Source of the DNA: Gammaproteobacteria bacterium
GTDB lineage: Bacteria > Pseudomonadota > Gammaproteobacteria > JAJPIJ01
Assembly: GCA_022071965.1 (NCBI GenBank)
Contig: JAJVIQ010000003.1
Location: forward strand, 306,356 to 370,355
Reading direction: 5' to 3'
Length of the DNA: 64,000 nucleotides
Numbering within the stretch: position 1 is the stretch's first letter; the number at the start of each line of letters is the position of its first letter. The position numbers were made by a program, and so were the translations under genes. Shown piece after piece: positions 57,768 through 64,000 of this stretch. The notes under the pieces were generated by a model that had not been told where the DNA came from, searched no databases, and was given only the letters and a program-made list of their open reading frames with translations.

Positions 57768-58991
57768 TCAGGCTCTCGAGTCACCGGGCGATGGTGTCGA
57801 GTGAGCGCGAAATGCTCGCCACAACGTGAGGTCGTAACCGATCTTGAGCCCACCGCACAATGCCAGCGGCGCGGCCAGCCAACCGGCGGCGAACATCGCC
57901 CCTCCCAGCGACGGGCCCAGCGCCGCAGCCAAGCTGCGTGGCACGGCCGTGAAGCTGGCAGCGGCTGACCGTTCGGCTGGCGTCACCACCGCCACTACGA
58001 AGGCGGAGCGCGTGGGCACGTCCATCTGCGACAGCGCGCTGCGCACGAAAAGTAGACCCAGCGCGATCGGCAGCGAGGGCGCGAAGGCCGCGCCAATCAG
58101 GCACAGGTTGGCCGGGATGTGCGTGAAGACCATCGTGTTGAGCAGCCCGATGCGCGCGGCGACCTGCGGAGCGAGCCACTGCGATGCAGTGGTCAGCAAC
58201 CCCGCCCAGAAGAAGAAGGCCCCCGCCTCTGCAGCCGACAGGCCGAAACGCGTGGTCAGCCACAGCGTCAGCAGCGAGTTGACCACCAGGCCCCCGGCGA
58301 AGGCGTCGACGCTGAAGAGCAGCGCCAGGCGCGCGACGACACGCCGTGACAGCCCGAGTGGCACACTCTCGGTCTGCCCCGGTTCTCCACTTCGCTCGGG
58401 CTGCGCGCGTCGCGACGAGTACAACCACCACACGGCGAGGCCCACGCTCCCGTAGGCAATGAACATGGCGCGCATGGCCGTGACCGCCTCGATGCCCAAG
58501 CGTGCCGAGACCCACGCCGGCACCCCCGCCGCCAGAGCGCCGAAGGCCGCTGCCAGCGAGCCGACGATGGTGTAGCGGGCGAACGCCCGGGTGCGCGCAT
58601 CGCCGTCGAACAGCGCGGCGATCCGCGCGTGTTCGAGAGGAAGAAACACGCTCACGTCGCCCGCGCTGGGATTGAGCGTGCCGACGAACGCAATCAGCAG
58701 CAGCGGCCAGAACGCACTCGACGCGCCGAAGGCCAGGCCCGTGCTCGCCATCAGTATCGCCGCGGCCACCAGCAGACGCCGTTGCGGCCAGCGATGGCCC
58801 CAGGCGCCGAGCGCAGCTGTGGCGAGTGCCGAGCCCAGCAGCGTCGCGGTGCTGATGACGCCCACCGCCCAGGCCCCGTGGCCAAGCATCAGCAGGTAGC
58901 TCGGCAGGAGCACCGCGACGTAACCGTCGACCACGGCCCGCAGACCGCGCGCCGCGAGCAGCCTGCGGAACTCGCGCCGCGCCGCGTCCAT
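57768..58991 (-). CDS. MFS transporter in the chromate-resistance operon
   Basis: This is a 407-residue, 12-helix MFS protein (YVAVLLPSYLLMLGHGAWAV at the start and a second half from about LALLFSVDAFAGGLVVNSLL). It is the last gene of the chr operon, six bases after the ChrB-C gene. MFS genes occur in several chr clusters, where the role is unclear. Confidence 0.85.
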   Translation of the reverse strand: MDAARREFRRLLAARGLRAVVDGYVAVLLPSYLLMLGHGAWAVGVISTATLLGSALATAALGAWGHRWPQRRLLVAAAILMASTGLAFGASSAFWPLLLIAFVGTLNPSAGDVSVFLPLEHARIAALFDGDARTRAFARYTIVGSLAAAFGALAAGVPAWVSARLGIEAVTAMRAMFIAYGSVGLAVWWLYSSRRAQPERSGEPGQTESVPLGLSRRVVARLALLFSVDAFAGGLVVNSLLTLWLTTRFGLSAAEAGAFFFWAGLLTTASQWLAPQVAARIGLLNTMVFTHIPANLCLIGAAFAPSLPIALGLLFVRSALSQMDVPTRSAFVVAVVTPAERSAAASFTAVPRSLAAALGPSLGGAMFAAGWLAAPLALCGGLKIGYDLTLWRAFRAHSTPSPGDSRA

Positions 58992-58997
58992 GCGCGT

Positions 58998-59450
58998 TCA
59001 GGCCGTGGTCGACCGCGGGACCTCCGCCACGGGTGCGCCTGCGCACTGTGCATACAGCGCGTCGTACAGCACCATGCCGTGCGCGAGCATCTCGTGGTCG
59101 TCGGCGAAGTTCAGCGACAGCCCGCGCGAGATGGCCAGCAGGCCGGCCGCCTCCGGTGCGTCGTGCGGCCGTCCGCAATCGGCAGCGCGCACGATCGCCG
59201 CGAGCTTGTCCAGCGCCGCATCGTGCAACCCGTACTTGGCGATGAACGCGTCGAAGCTGCACTGCTCGCCGTGGTGGCCCAGTTCGACGCTCGGCACGTC
59301 GTACGGCGTGGCACTCACCCGCTGAGCCTCCGCCATCACGCGGTCCGCAGGCACGTAGAGGAACTCCGGCGCCGGGTCGAGGAACCGGGCAATCAGCCAG
59401 GGACAGGCGATCCGATCGATTTTCGGGCGCTCGCGGGTGATCCATTTCAT
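58998..59450 (-). CDS. Chromate resistance protein with ChrB C-terminal domain only
   Basis: This 150-residue protein equals the C-terminal domain of ChrB (RIACPWLIARFLDPAPEFLY and FDAFIAKYGLHDAALDKLA), and a full-length ChrB is encoded at the other end of the operon. The conserved Cys and His residues could bind metal. It overlaps the SOD-rhodanese gene by four bases, so translation is coupled. It may be a chromate sensor domain or an accessory reductase; the function is not established. Confidence 0.88.
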   Translation of the reverse strand: MKWITRERPKIDRIACPWLIARFLDPAPEFLYVPADRVMAEAQRVSATPYDVPSVELGHHGEQCSFDAFIAKYGLHDAALDKLAAIVRAADCGRPHDAPEAAGLLAISRGLSLNFADDHEMLAHGMVLYDALYAQCAGAPVAEVPRSTTA

Positions 59451-60361
59451 CGTTGGCCTCCTTTCGGCTGCAGCGGCCGCCCCGTGGCTTTCCAGCCGCC
59501 GAAGCCACCACGCAGGAATCGCGCATCGACCCCGGCGGCGCGCAAGCGCGTCGCCGTGGCGCGGCCGACCTCGTGTCCGTAGACGCAGTAGGCGATCACG
59601 TCCCTGCCCTGCGGCAGTTCTGCAGACCAAGACCCGACGTCCTTGGGATCTCGCCACTGCGCGCCTTCGATGAGCGTATCCGCATGCTCGAACACACCGG
59701 CGCGCCGCACGTCCAGCAGCGTTGCTCCGCCGACCTCGTCCGCAGAGGCGCCCAAGGTCTCGCTGCTCCGCACGACGACGGCCTGGTAGCGCTCGTAGAC
59801 CTTGGCCCAGTCGATGTTCTCGACGAAGGCGTCGACGTAGGTCCCGGCCGCCGCGCCGAAGTCCATGTGGTACGAGTGCTCGTACATGTCCAGGGCGAGG
59901 ATGGGAACCCCGCCCGCAACGGCGTGCGTGTGGTCGGCCGCCCACTGATTGACCAGCGTGCCTTCGCGCGGCTGAAAGGTCAGCAGCACCCACCCCGAGC
60001 CGCCACCCAGTGCCTTGCCCAGCGCGACGAATTCGTCCCGCCAGCGCTCGACACTGCCGAAGTTCGCGCTCAGCGCGAGCGCCATCGCGGGTTCCATCGG
60101 TGGCGCATTGCCACCCAGGCTCGCGAAGTACAGCTCGTGCAGCAGCATCGAATTCGTCGCGATGAGCTCTTCGCGCTTGAGGCCGTTGAGCTGGAACCCC
60201 GGCGCCGACGCGAAGGCAAGGCCGCCGAGTTGCGCCCGGATGGCGTTCAGCCGATTGACTGCGCCGCTGTAGTTGTTCTGGTGGTGGCTGCGCAGCAGCT
60301 TCTCCGACAGGCCTTTCAGCGTCGTTGGATCGAACTGCAGATCCTGGATACGAGCGTCCAT
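59447..60361 (-). CDS. Superoxide dismutase-rhodanese fusion (ChrC/ChrE-like)
   Basis: This is a 304-residue fusion. Residues 1-200 are an Fe/Mn-SOD domain with ligand regions LLRSHHQNNYSGAVNRLN, LLHELYFASLGG and ALDMYEHSYHMDFG. Residues about 210-304 are a rhodanese domain with the active-site Cys in AYCVYGHEVGRATA. In known chromate-resistance clusters the SOD is ChrC and the rhodanese is ChrE; here they are one protein. It probably detoxifies superoxide made during Cr(VI) reduction and handles sulfur or thiol adducts. It is cotranscribed with chrA. Confidence 0.9.
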   Translation of the reverse strand: MDARIQDLQFDPTTLKGLSEKLLRSHHQNNYSGAVNRLNAIRAQLGGLAFASAPGFQLNGLKREELIATNSMLLHELYFASLGGNAPPMEPAMALALSANFGSVERWRDEFVALGKALGGGSGWVLLTFQPREGTLVNQWAADHTHAVAGGVPILALDMYEHSYHMDFGAAAGTYVDAFVENIDWAKVYERYQAVVVRSSETLGASADEVGGATLLDVRRAGVFEHADTLIEGAQWRDPKDVGSWSAELPQGRDVIAYCVYGHEVGRATATRLRAAGVDARFLRGGFGGWKATGRPLQPKGGQR

Positions 60362-60371
60362 GTCGACTCCT

Positions 60372-61745
60372 TCAGATGTTGGCTTGCAGGGCCACGCGGC
60401 CGAGCTGGATCACCAGCCCGGCGATCCCGGAACCCAGCACGACGGGGATGACTCCGACCTTGAACCGGAAGAGCGCAACCCCCGCGGCCAGCCCGATGAC
60501 CGCCGAGGCCCATTCGAAGCGACCGCCGGCCCCCTCGGGCCAGAGCACGTGCCACGCGAAGAACACGGCGAGGTTGACGATGACACCGACGACGGCCGCC
60601 GTGATGCCGGTCAGCGGTGCGGTGAACTTCAGGTTGCCGTGGGTCGACTCGATGAACGGGGCGCCGAGGAAGATGAAGAAGAACGACGGCAGGAACGTGA
60701 AGAAGGTCACCACGGTCGCCGCCGCAGCGCCGGCGAAGAAGAGCGACTCGCTGCCGAAGATGGCCGTCGTCCAGCCGCCGACGAAGCCGACGAAGGCGAC
60801 GACCATGATCAGCGGCCCGGGCGTCGTTTCCCCGAGAGCGAGTCCGTCGATCATCTGCGACGCCGTGAGCCACTGATAGTGGTCGACCGCCCCCTGGTAC
60901 ACGTACGGCAGAACGGCGTAGGCGCCGCCGAATGTCAGCAACGCCGCCTTGGTGAAGAACCAGCCCATCTGGGTCAGCGCGCCGTTCCAGCCGTAGACCG
61001 CGATGAGCACACCCAGCGCCATCGCCCATAGCGCGAGGCAAACGACCAGGACCGTCTGGAACCGCGCCCAGGAGAAGAGCGCGTGCGCCGGCGTCGGCGT
61101 GGCGTCGCCGATGATGGCAGGGCCGTAGTCCTTTTTCGCCGCGCCGTGTCCACCGCCGGTCCTGAACTTGTCCGGCGCGTAGCTGCCGCCGAAATAGCCG
61201 ATCAGGCCGGCCACGAACACGATGAACGGAAACGGCAAGTCCAGCGCGAAGATGGCAACGAACGCTCCGGCCGCGATGCCCCAGAGCCAGGCATTCTTCA
61301 GCGCACGCGAGCCGACGCGCCACGCCGCGTGAACCACCAGCGCCGTCACGGCCGGCTTGATGCCGTAGAAGAACCCTGCGATGACCGGGACGTTGCCGTA
61401 GGCCATGTACACCCACGACAGCGCGACGAGGATGAACAGCGACGGAAGTACGAACAGCCCGCCGGCGACGATGCCGCCCCAGGTGCGGTGCATGAGCCAG
61501 CCAATGTAGGTCGCCAACTGCTGCGCCTCAGGCCCGGGCAACAGCATGCAGTAGTTCAGCGCATGGAGGAACCGGTTCTCCGAGATCCACCGACGGCGCT
61601 CGACCAGCTCCTCGTGCATGATGGCGATCTGTCCGGCGGGCCCGCCGAAGCTGATGAAACCGAGCTTGAGCCAGAAGCCGAAGGCCTCGGCACGCGTCGG
61701 CATCGCCGGTGCCGCAGCGGCGGCAGCGGACGCGTCACTTGTCAT
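60372..61745 (-). CDS. chrA: Chromate efflux transporter ChrA
   Basis: This 457-residue long-chain ChrA has two homologous CHR halves. The first has [20 protein letters not shown] and [14 protein letters not shown]; the second has [14 protein letters not shown] and [20 protein letters not shown]. It exports chromate with the membrane potential. It overlaps chrB by 11 bases and is 10 bases before the SOD-rhodanese gene. Confidence 0.96.
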   Translation of the reverse strand: MTSDASAAAAAAPAMPTRAEAFGFWLKLGFISFGGPAGQIAIMHEELVERRRWISENRFLHALNYCMLLPGPEAQQLATYIGWLMHRTWGGIVAGGLFVLPSLFILVALSWVYMAYGNVPVIAGFFYGIKPAVTALVVHAAWRVGSRALKNAWLWGIAAGAFVAIFALDLPFPFIVFVAGLIGYFGGSYAPDKFRTGGGHGAAKKDYGPAIIGDATPTPAHALFSWARFQTVLVVCLALWAMALGVLIAVYGWNGALTQMGWFFTKAALLTFGGAYAVLPYVYQGAVDHYQWLTASQMIDGLALGETTPGPLIMVVAFVGFVGGWTTAIFGSESLFFAGAAAATVVTFFTFLPSFFFIFLGAPFIESTHGNLKFTAPLTGITAAVVGVIVNLAVFFAWHVLWPEGAGGRFEWASAVIGLAAGVALFRFKVGVIPVVLGSGIAGLVIQLGRVALQANI

Positions 61746-62685
61746 CGGGCACCTGCAGCGCTGCGTAGTACGCGTCGAACACCGGAAGGGCTGCAGCGAG
61801 CAGTCCGTCGTCGTCGGCGTGCCGCGCCTGCAGGCCGCGCACGAGCATCTCGAAGCCAGCGGCCTCGTCGACGGGGATGCCGCCGACGTCGATGTAGTGA
61901 ACCAGCTGGGCCAGGCGCCTGAGGGCGTGGTCGTCGAGCAATCCGAAGCTTTCCGCCACGACCTCGAAGGTCACCTTTTCGCCGACGTGCGTGAACGTGG
62001 CACCGTCGAAGTCGTAGCCGAGCGCCGACTTCGGACACTTCTTCGGGTCGCTCAACCAGGTGAACGTCGGGTTCCTGTCGACGAAGCGCTGGACCAGCCA
62101 CGCCGTCGCGAGTCGGTCGACCCACGGACGCTTGCGCGTCGCCCAGGTCCGCCCCTGGTACTCGGCGACGGCACGCGGTGGGATCGCGGCCTCGGTGGAC
62201 ACCGGCTCGTCGGGTGAAAGATGGAGTTCGACCTCGCGGCGGAGCGCGGCCAAGGCATCGGCGGCCTTTTGGCTCTGCTTACCTGGAAAGAAGTCGCTGG
62301 CCTGGACAGCCTGCAGCTGCGCTTCGAGGCTGCGCAGGTTCTTGTGCAGTTCGGCTTCCGATGCGTTCTTGATGCGCCCGCGCGCTTCCTTGACCGACTG
62401 CAGGAACTCCGCGTACTGCTCGGCGCGGTCGAAGAGCGCCCGGAACGACTGCTCCTGGTCTGCGTCGCGGGCCTGGACGACGAGCAGGTGCGCATCCGCA
62501 CCGGCCTCGGCAATCGTGCGCTCGAGATCCCACAGCGTGCGTGCGCTGGCGGCGTGCTCCGGAAGGACATAGACCCCCTCCCGCAGCGTGCCGGCGCCGG
62601 TCGCCTTCAGGGCCCGCCAGACCCGCACACGCAGCCCGCTGGGATGGGTCGGCAGCGTAGCGGTCAGAATGTGCCAGTCCGTCAC
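61735..62685 (-). CDS. chrB: Chromate-sensing regulator ChrB
   Basis: This 316-residue protein has both ChrB parts: an N-terminal DNA-binding/regulatory domain ([20 protein letters not shown]) and the C-terminal chromate-resistance domain ([20 protein letters not shown]). GTG 62685 starts [16 protein letters not shown], a normal N-terminus; the frame is open to 62868 through the promoter. It is the first gene of the operon and probably represses it without chromate. Confidence 0.93.
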   Translation of the reverse strand: MTDWHILTATLPTHPSGLRVRVWRALKATGAGTLREGVYVLPEHAASARTLWDLERTIAEAGADAHLLVVQARDADQEQSFRALFDRAEQYAEFLQSVKEARGRIKNASEAELHKNLRSLEAQLQAVQASDFFPGKQSQKAADALAALRREVELHLSPDEPVSTEAAIPPRAVAEYQGRTWATRKRPWVDRLATAWLVQRFVDRNPTFTWLSDPKKCPKSALGYDFDGATFTHVGEKVTFEVVAESFGLLDDHALRRLAQLVHYIDVGGIPVDEAAGFEMLVRGLQARHADDDGLLAAALPVFDAYYAALQVPDDK

Positions 62686-62697
62686 TATGTAACTAAC

Positions 62698-62712
62698 ATC
62701 GCATATAGCGAT
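62698..62712 (-). promoter_or_regulatory. Palindromic operator candidate upstream of chrB
   Basis: ATCGC-atata-GCGAT is a perfect 5-5-5 inverted repeat 13 bases before the chrB start, in the only AT-rich stretch of the chrB/DMT gap. A weak minus-strand promoter (TTGTAA, 17 bases, GATGTT) overlaps it. It is a plausible ChrB binding site. Confidence 0.55.
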
Positions 62713-62779
62713 AAACGTTACAACGCCGCTACCGACGGCGCGAGCTTGGGAGGGCGTCCAGACGTGCTTTAATGCGCCC

Positions 62780-63835
62780 TTGTCCTTCCGCTCGGCCTCC
62801 CCTGCCCTCGCCGCAGCGCTGCTGTTCGGTGCCAGCACGCCGTTAGCGAAGTTCCTGGTGGGCAGCATGCCGCCGCTGCTCCTAGCGGGCCTGCTCTATC
62901 TCGGAAGCGGTCTCGGCCTGGGGCTGCTGCTCGCGCTGCGGCACATGCGTGATCCCGACGCTACGCGACAGATGGGTATCCCCCTCGCCGAGGTGCCTTG
63001 GCTGCTCGGCGCGATCTTATTCGGCGGAATCGTCGGGCCAGCGTTGCTCATGTGGGGCCTGACCCAGGTCGACGGCGCCACCGCATCACTGCTGCTGAAC
63101 GTCGAGGGCGTGCTGACCGCCGTCATTGCCTGGGTCGTCTTCAAGGAGAACGCCGATCGCCAGATCGTCCTGGGGATGGTGGCCATCGTCGTGGGTGGCG
63201 CGTTGCTCTCCTGGGAACCGGGCGGCGCGAGCTTTTCAGTGGGCGCGCCGCTCATCGTCGGCGCTTGCTTGTGCTGGGCGATCGACAACAACCTGACGCG
63301 CAAGGTTTCCACCAACGATTCCATGGTGGTGGCCTGTCTCAAGGGCCTGCTTGCGGGGTTCTGCAACGTCGGCCTCGCGCTGTCCTCGGGGGCGTCGCTG
63401 CCGTCGACCGCTGCATTGGGCGGGAGCCTGCTGGTGGGCTTCCTCGGCTACGGGCTGAGTCTCTCGCTGTTCGTGGTCGGTCTGCGGACGCTGGGGACCG
63501 CGCGCACTGGGGCCTACTTCTCCGTGGCCCCATTGTTCGGGGTCGTCATCTCGCTGGCGCTGTGGCCGGCACCACCGTCGCCGCTCTTCTGGACCGCTGC
63601 AGCGCTGATGGGGCTGGGGGTCTGGCTGCACGTGCGGGAGCGGCACCAGCACGAGCACACCCACGAACCGCTCGAGCACACGCATCAGCATCGCCACGAC
63701 GAGCACCACCGGCACCAGCATGATTTCGCTTGGGACGGCGCCGAACCGCACGTGCATCCGCACCAGCACGAGATGCTGACCCATAAGCACCCGCACTACC
63801 CCGACATCCATCATCGGCACGGGCATTCGCATTGA
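62780..63835 (+). CDS. EamA/DMT permease with a His-rich C-terminal tail
   Basis: This is a 351-residue protein of ten membrane helices in two EamA repeats, followed by about 60 residues exceptionally rich in His (HQHEHTHEPLEHTHQHRHDE and more, ending HHRHGHSH). The tail suggests binding of Ni, Zn, Co or another divalent metal, so metal efflux or uptake is likely; the substrate is not known. The start appears to be TTG 62780, which is weak evidence. It is divergent from chrB across about 95 bases and could share its control. Confidence 0.8.
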   Translation: MSFRSASPALAAALLFGASTPLAKFLVGSMPPLLLAGLLYLGSGLGLGLLLALRHMRDPDATRQMGIPLAEVPWLLGAILFGGIVGPALLMWGLTQVDGATASLLLNVEGVLTAVIAWVVFKENADRQIVLGMVAIVVGGALLSWEPGGASFSVGAPLIVGACLCWAIDNNLTRKVSTNDSMVVACLKGLLAGFCNVGLALSSGASLPSTAALGGSLLVGFLGYGLSLSLFVVGLRTLGTARTGAYFSVAPLFGVVISLALWPAPPSPLFWTAAALMGLGVWLHVRERHQHEHTHEPLEHTHQHRHDEHHRHQHDFAWDGAEPHVHPHQHEMLTHKHPHYPDIHHRHGHSH

Positions 63836-63868
63836 TGTGCTGGCCAACCAACATGCGGTCCCGACTGA

Positions 63869-64000
63869 GATCTTCGGATCTTCACGGTCGGCGTCGGCAG
63901 CGCCGTCTCCGAATCGTTCGTGCGCGGGCTCGCGGCGGCCACCGGCGGCGAGTGCGAGCTCGTCTCGCCACGCGAGGGCATGGCCGACCGCGTCGTTCGA
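63869..64000 (+). pseudogene. 5'-truncated vWA-domain fragment (runs off the window)
   Basis: A plus-strand frame reads IFTVGVGSAVSESFVRGLAA and ATGGECELVSPREGMADRVV, a typical end of a vWA domain in VIT/vWA proteins. A stop codon lies in frame only four codons upstream (63866), and no start is seen, so the N-terminal part is missing. Whether more follows is outside the window. Confidence 0.65.

Noticed and set aside
63640..63830. The cac/cat-rich stretch as a tandem DNA repeat or CRISPR-like array
   Set aside because: It is coding for the His-rich tail of the permease. The units are irregular and there are no repeat-spacer boundaries.

Overview
The window is a GC-rich, gene-dense bacterial chromosome segment. 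The order pncC-thpR-recA-recX-alaS-lysC-csrA-tRNA-Ser-tRNA-Arg is the arrangement I know from Gammaproteobacteria. Together with the hyf-type genes, ccoNOQP, an octaheme cytochrome and chromate resistance, it suggests a respiratory, possibly chemolithotrophic gammaproteobacterium. The genus cannot be named from the sequence.

Layout. 1-3.3 kb: end of a hydrogenase-4-like membrane module (hyfB-hyfC-hyfE, minus strand, truncated by the window edge). 3.5-5.0 kb: small genes, including a hemerythrin. 5.0-11.2 kb: an exported caspase-like protein, an MBL-fold hydrolase and a sensor kinase/response regulator pair. 11.4-12.0 kb: a frameshifted vWA gene. 12-21.7 kb: a conserved core (DMT permease, HU, two tRNAs, csrA, lysC, alaS, recX, recA, thpR, pncC, tadA). 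22-29 kb: TonB receptor, glutaminase, FMN reductase, LysR regulator, Fe-type SOD, DUF488 and an AhpD-like protein. 29.2-32.6 kb: the ccoNOQP cbb3 oxidase operon. 33-37.3 kb: a flavin electron-transfer operon (truncated reductase fragment, PepSY protein, DUF2271, PepSY-flavodoxin-FAD/NAD reductase, ApbE), followed by a PEP-mutase-like enzyme and a CMD protein. 39.3-42.8 kb: CopD-like protein, FmdE-like protein, a variant bacterioferritin and a DHA2 efflux pump.

42.9-57 kb is a mosaic accessory zone. It holds decayed IS256, IS3 and IS5 transposases, an ABC importer with a fused double permease and no binding protein, folE, an ECF sigma factor, a Rieske-FAD oxidoreductase, an SDR, a membrane-anchored protein, a scrambled patch of alpha/beta-hydrolase, MGMT and Ada fragments, a 0.6-kb internally deleted IS3 element with both inverted repeats, and an octaheme c-type cytochrome of the tetrathionate-reductase type. 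57-63.8 kb holds a higBA toxin-antitoxin pair and a chromate-resistance operon (chrB-chrA-SOD/rhodanese fusion-ChrB C-domain protein-MFS) with a palindromic operator candidate. Divergent from it is a DMT permease with a very His-rich tail. The window ends in a 5'-truncated vWA fragment.

The most unusual points are the flavin operon with a candidate flavinylation site in DUF2271, the SOD-rhodanese fusion in the chr operon, the bacterioferritin lacking its haem Met and one ferroxidase Glu, the exported caspase-like protein with an EF-hand, and the density of gene debris in the accessory zone. I see no CRISPR array, rRNA or complete prophage.
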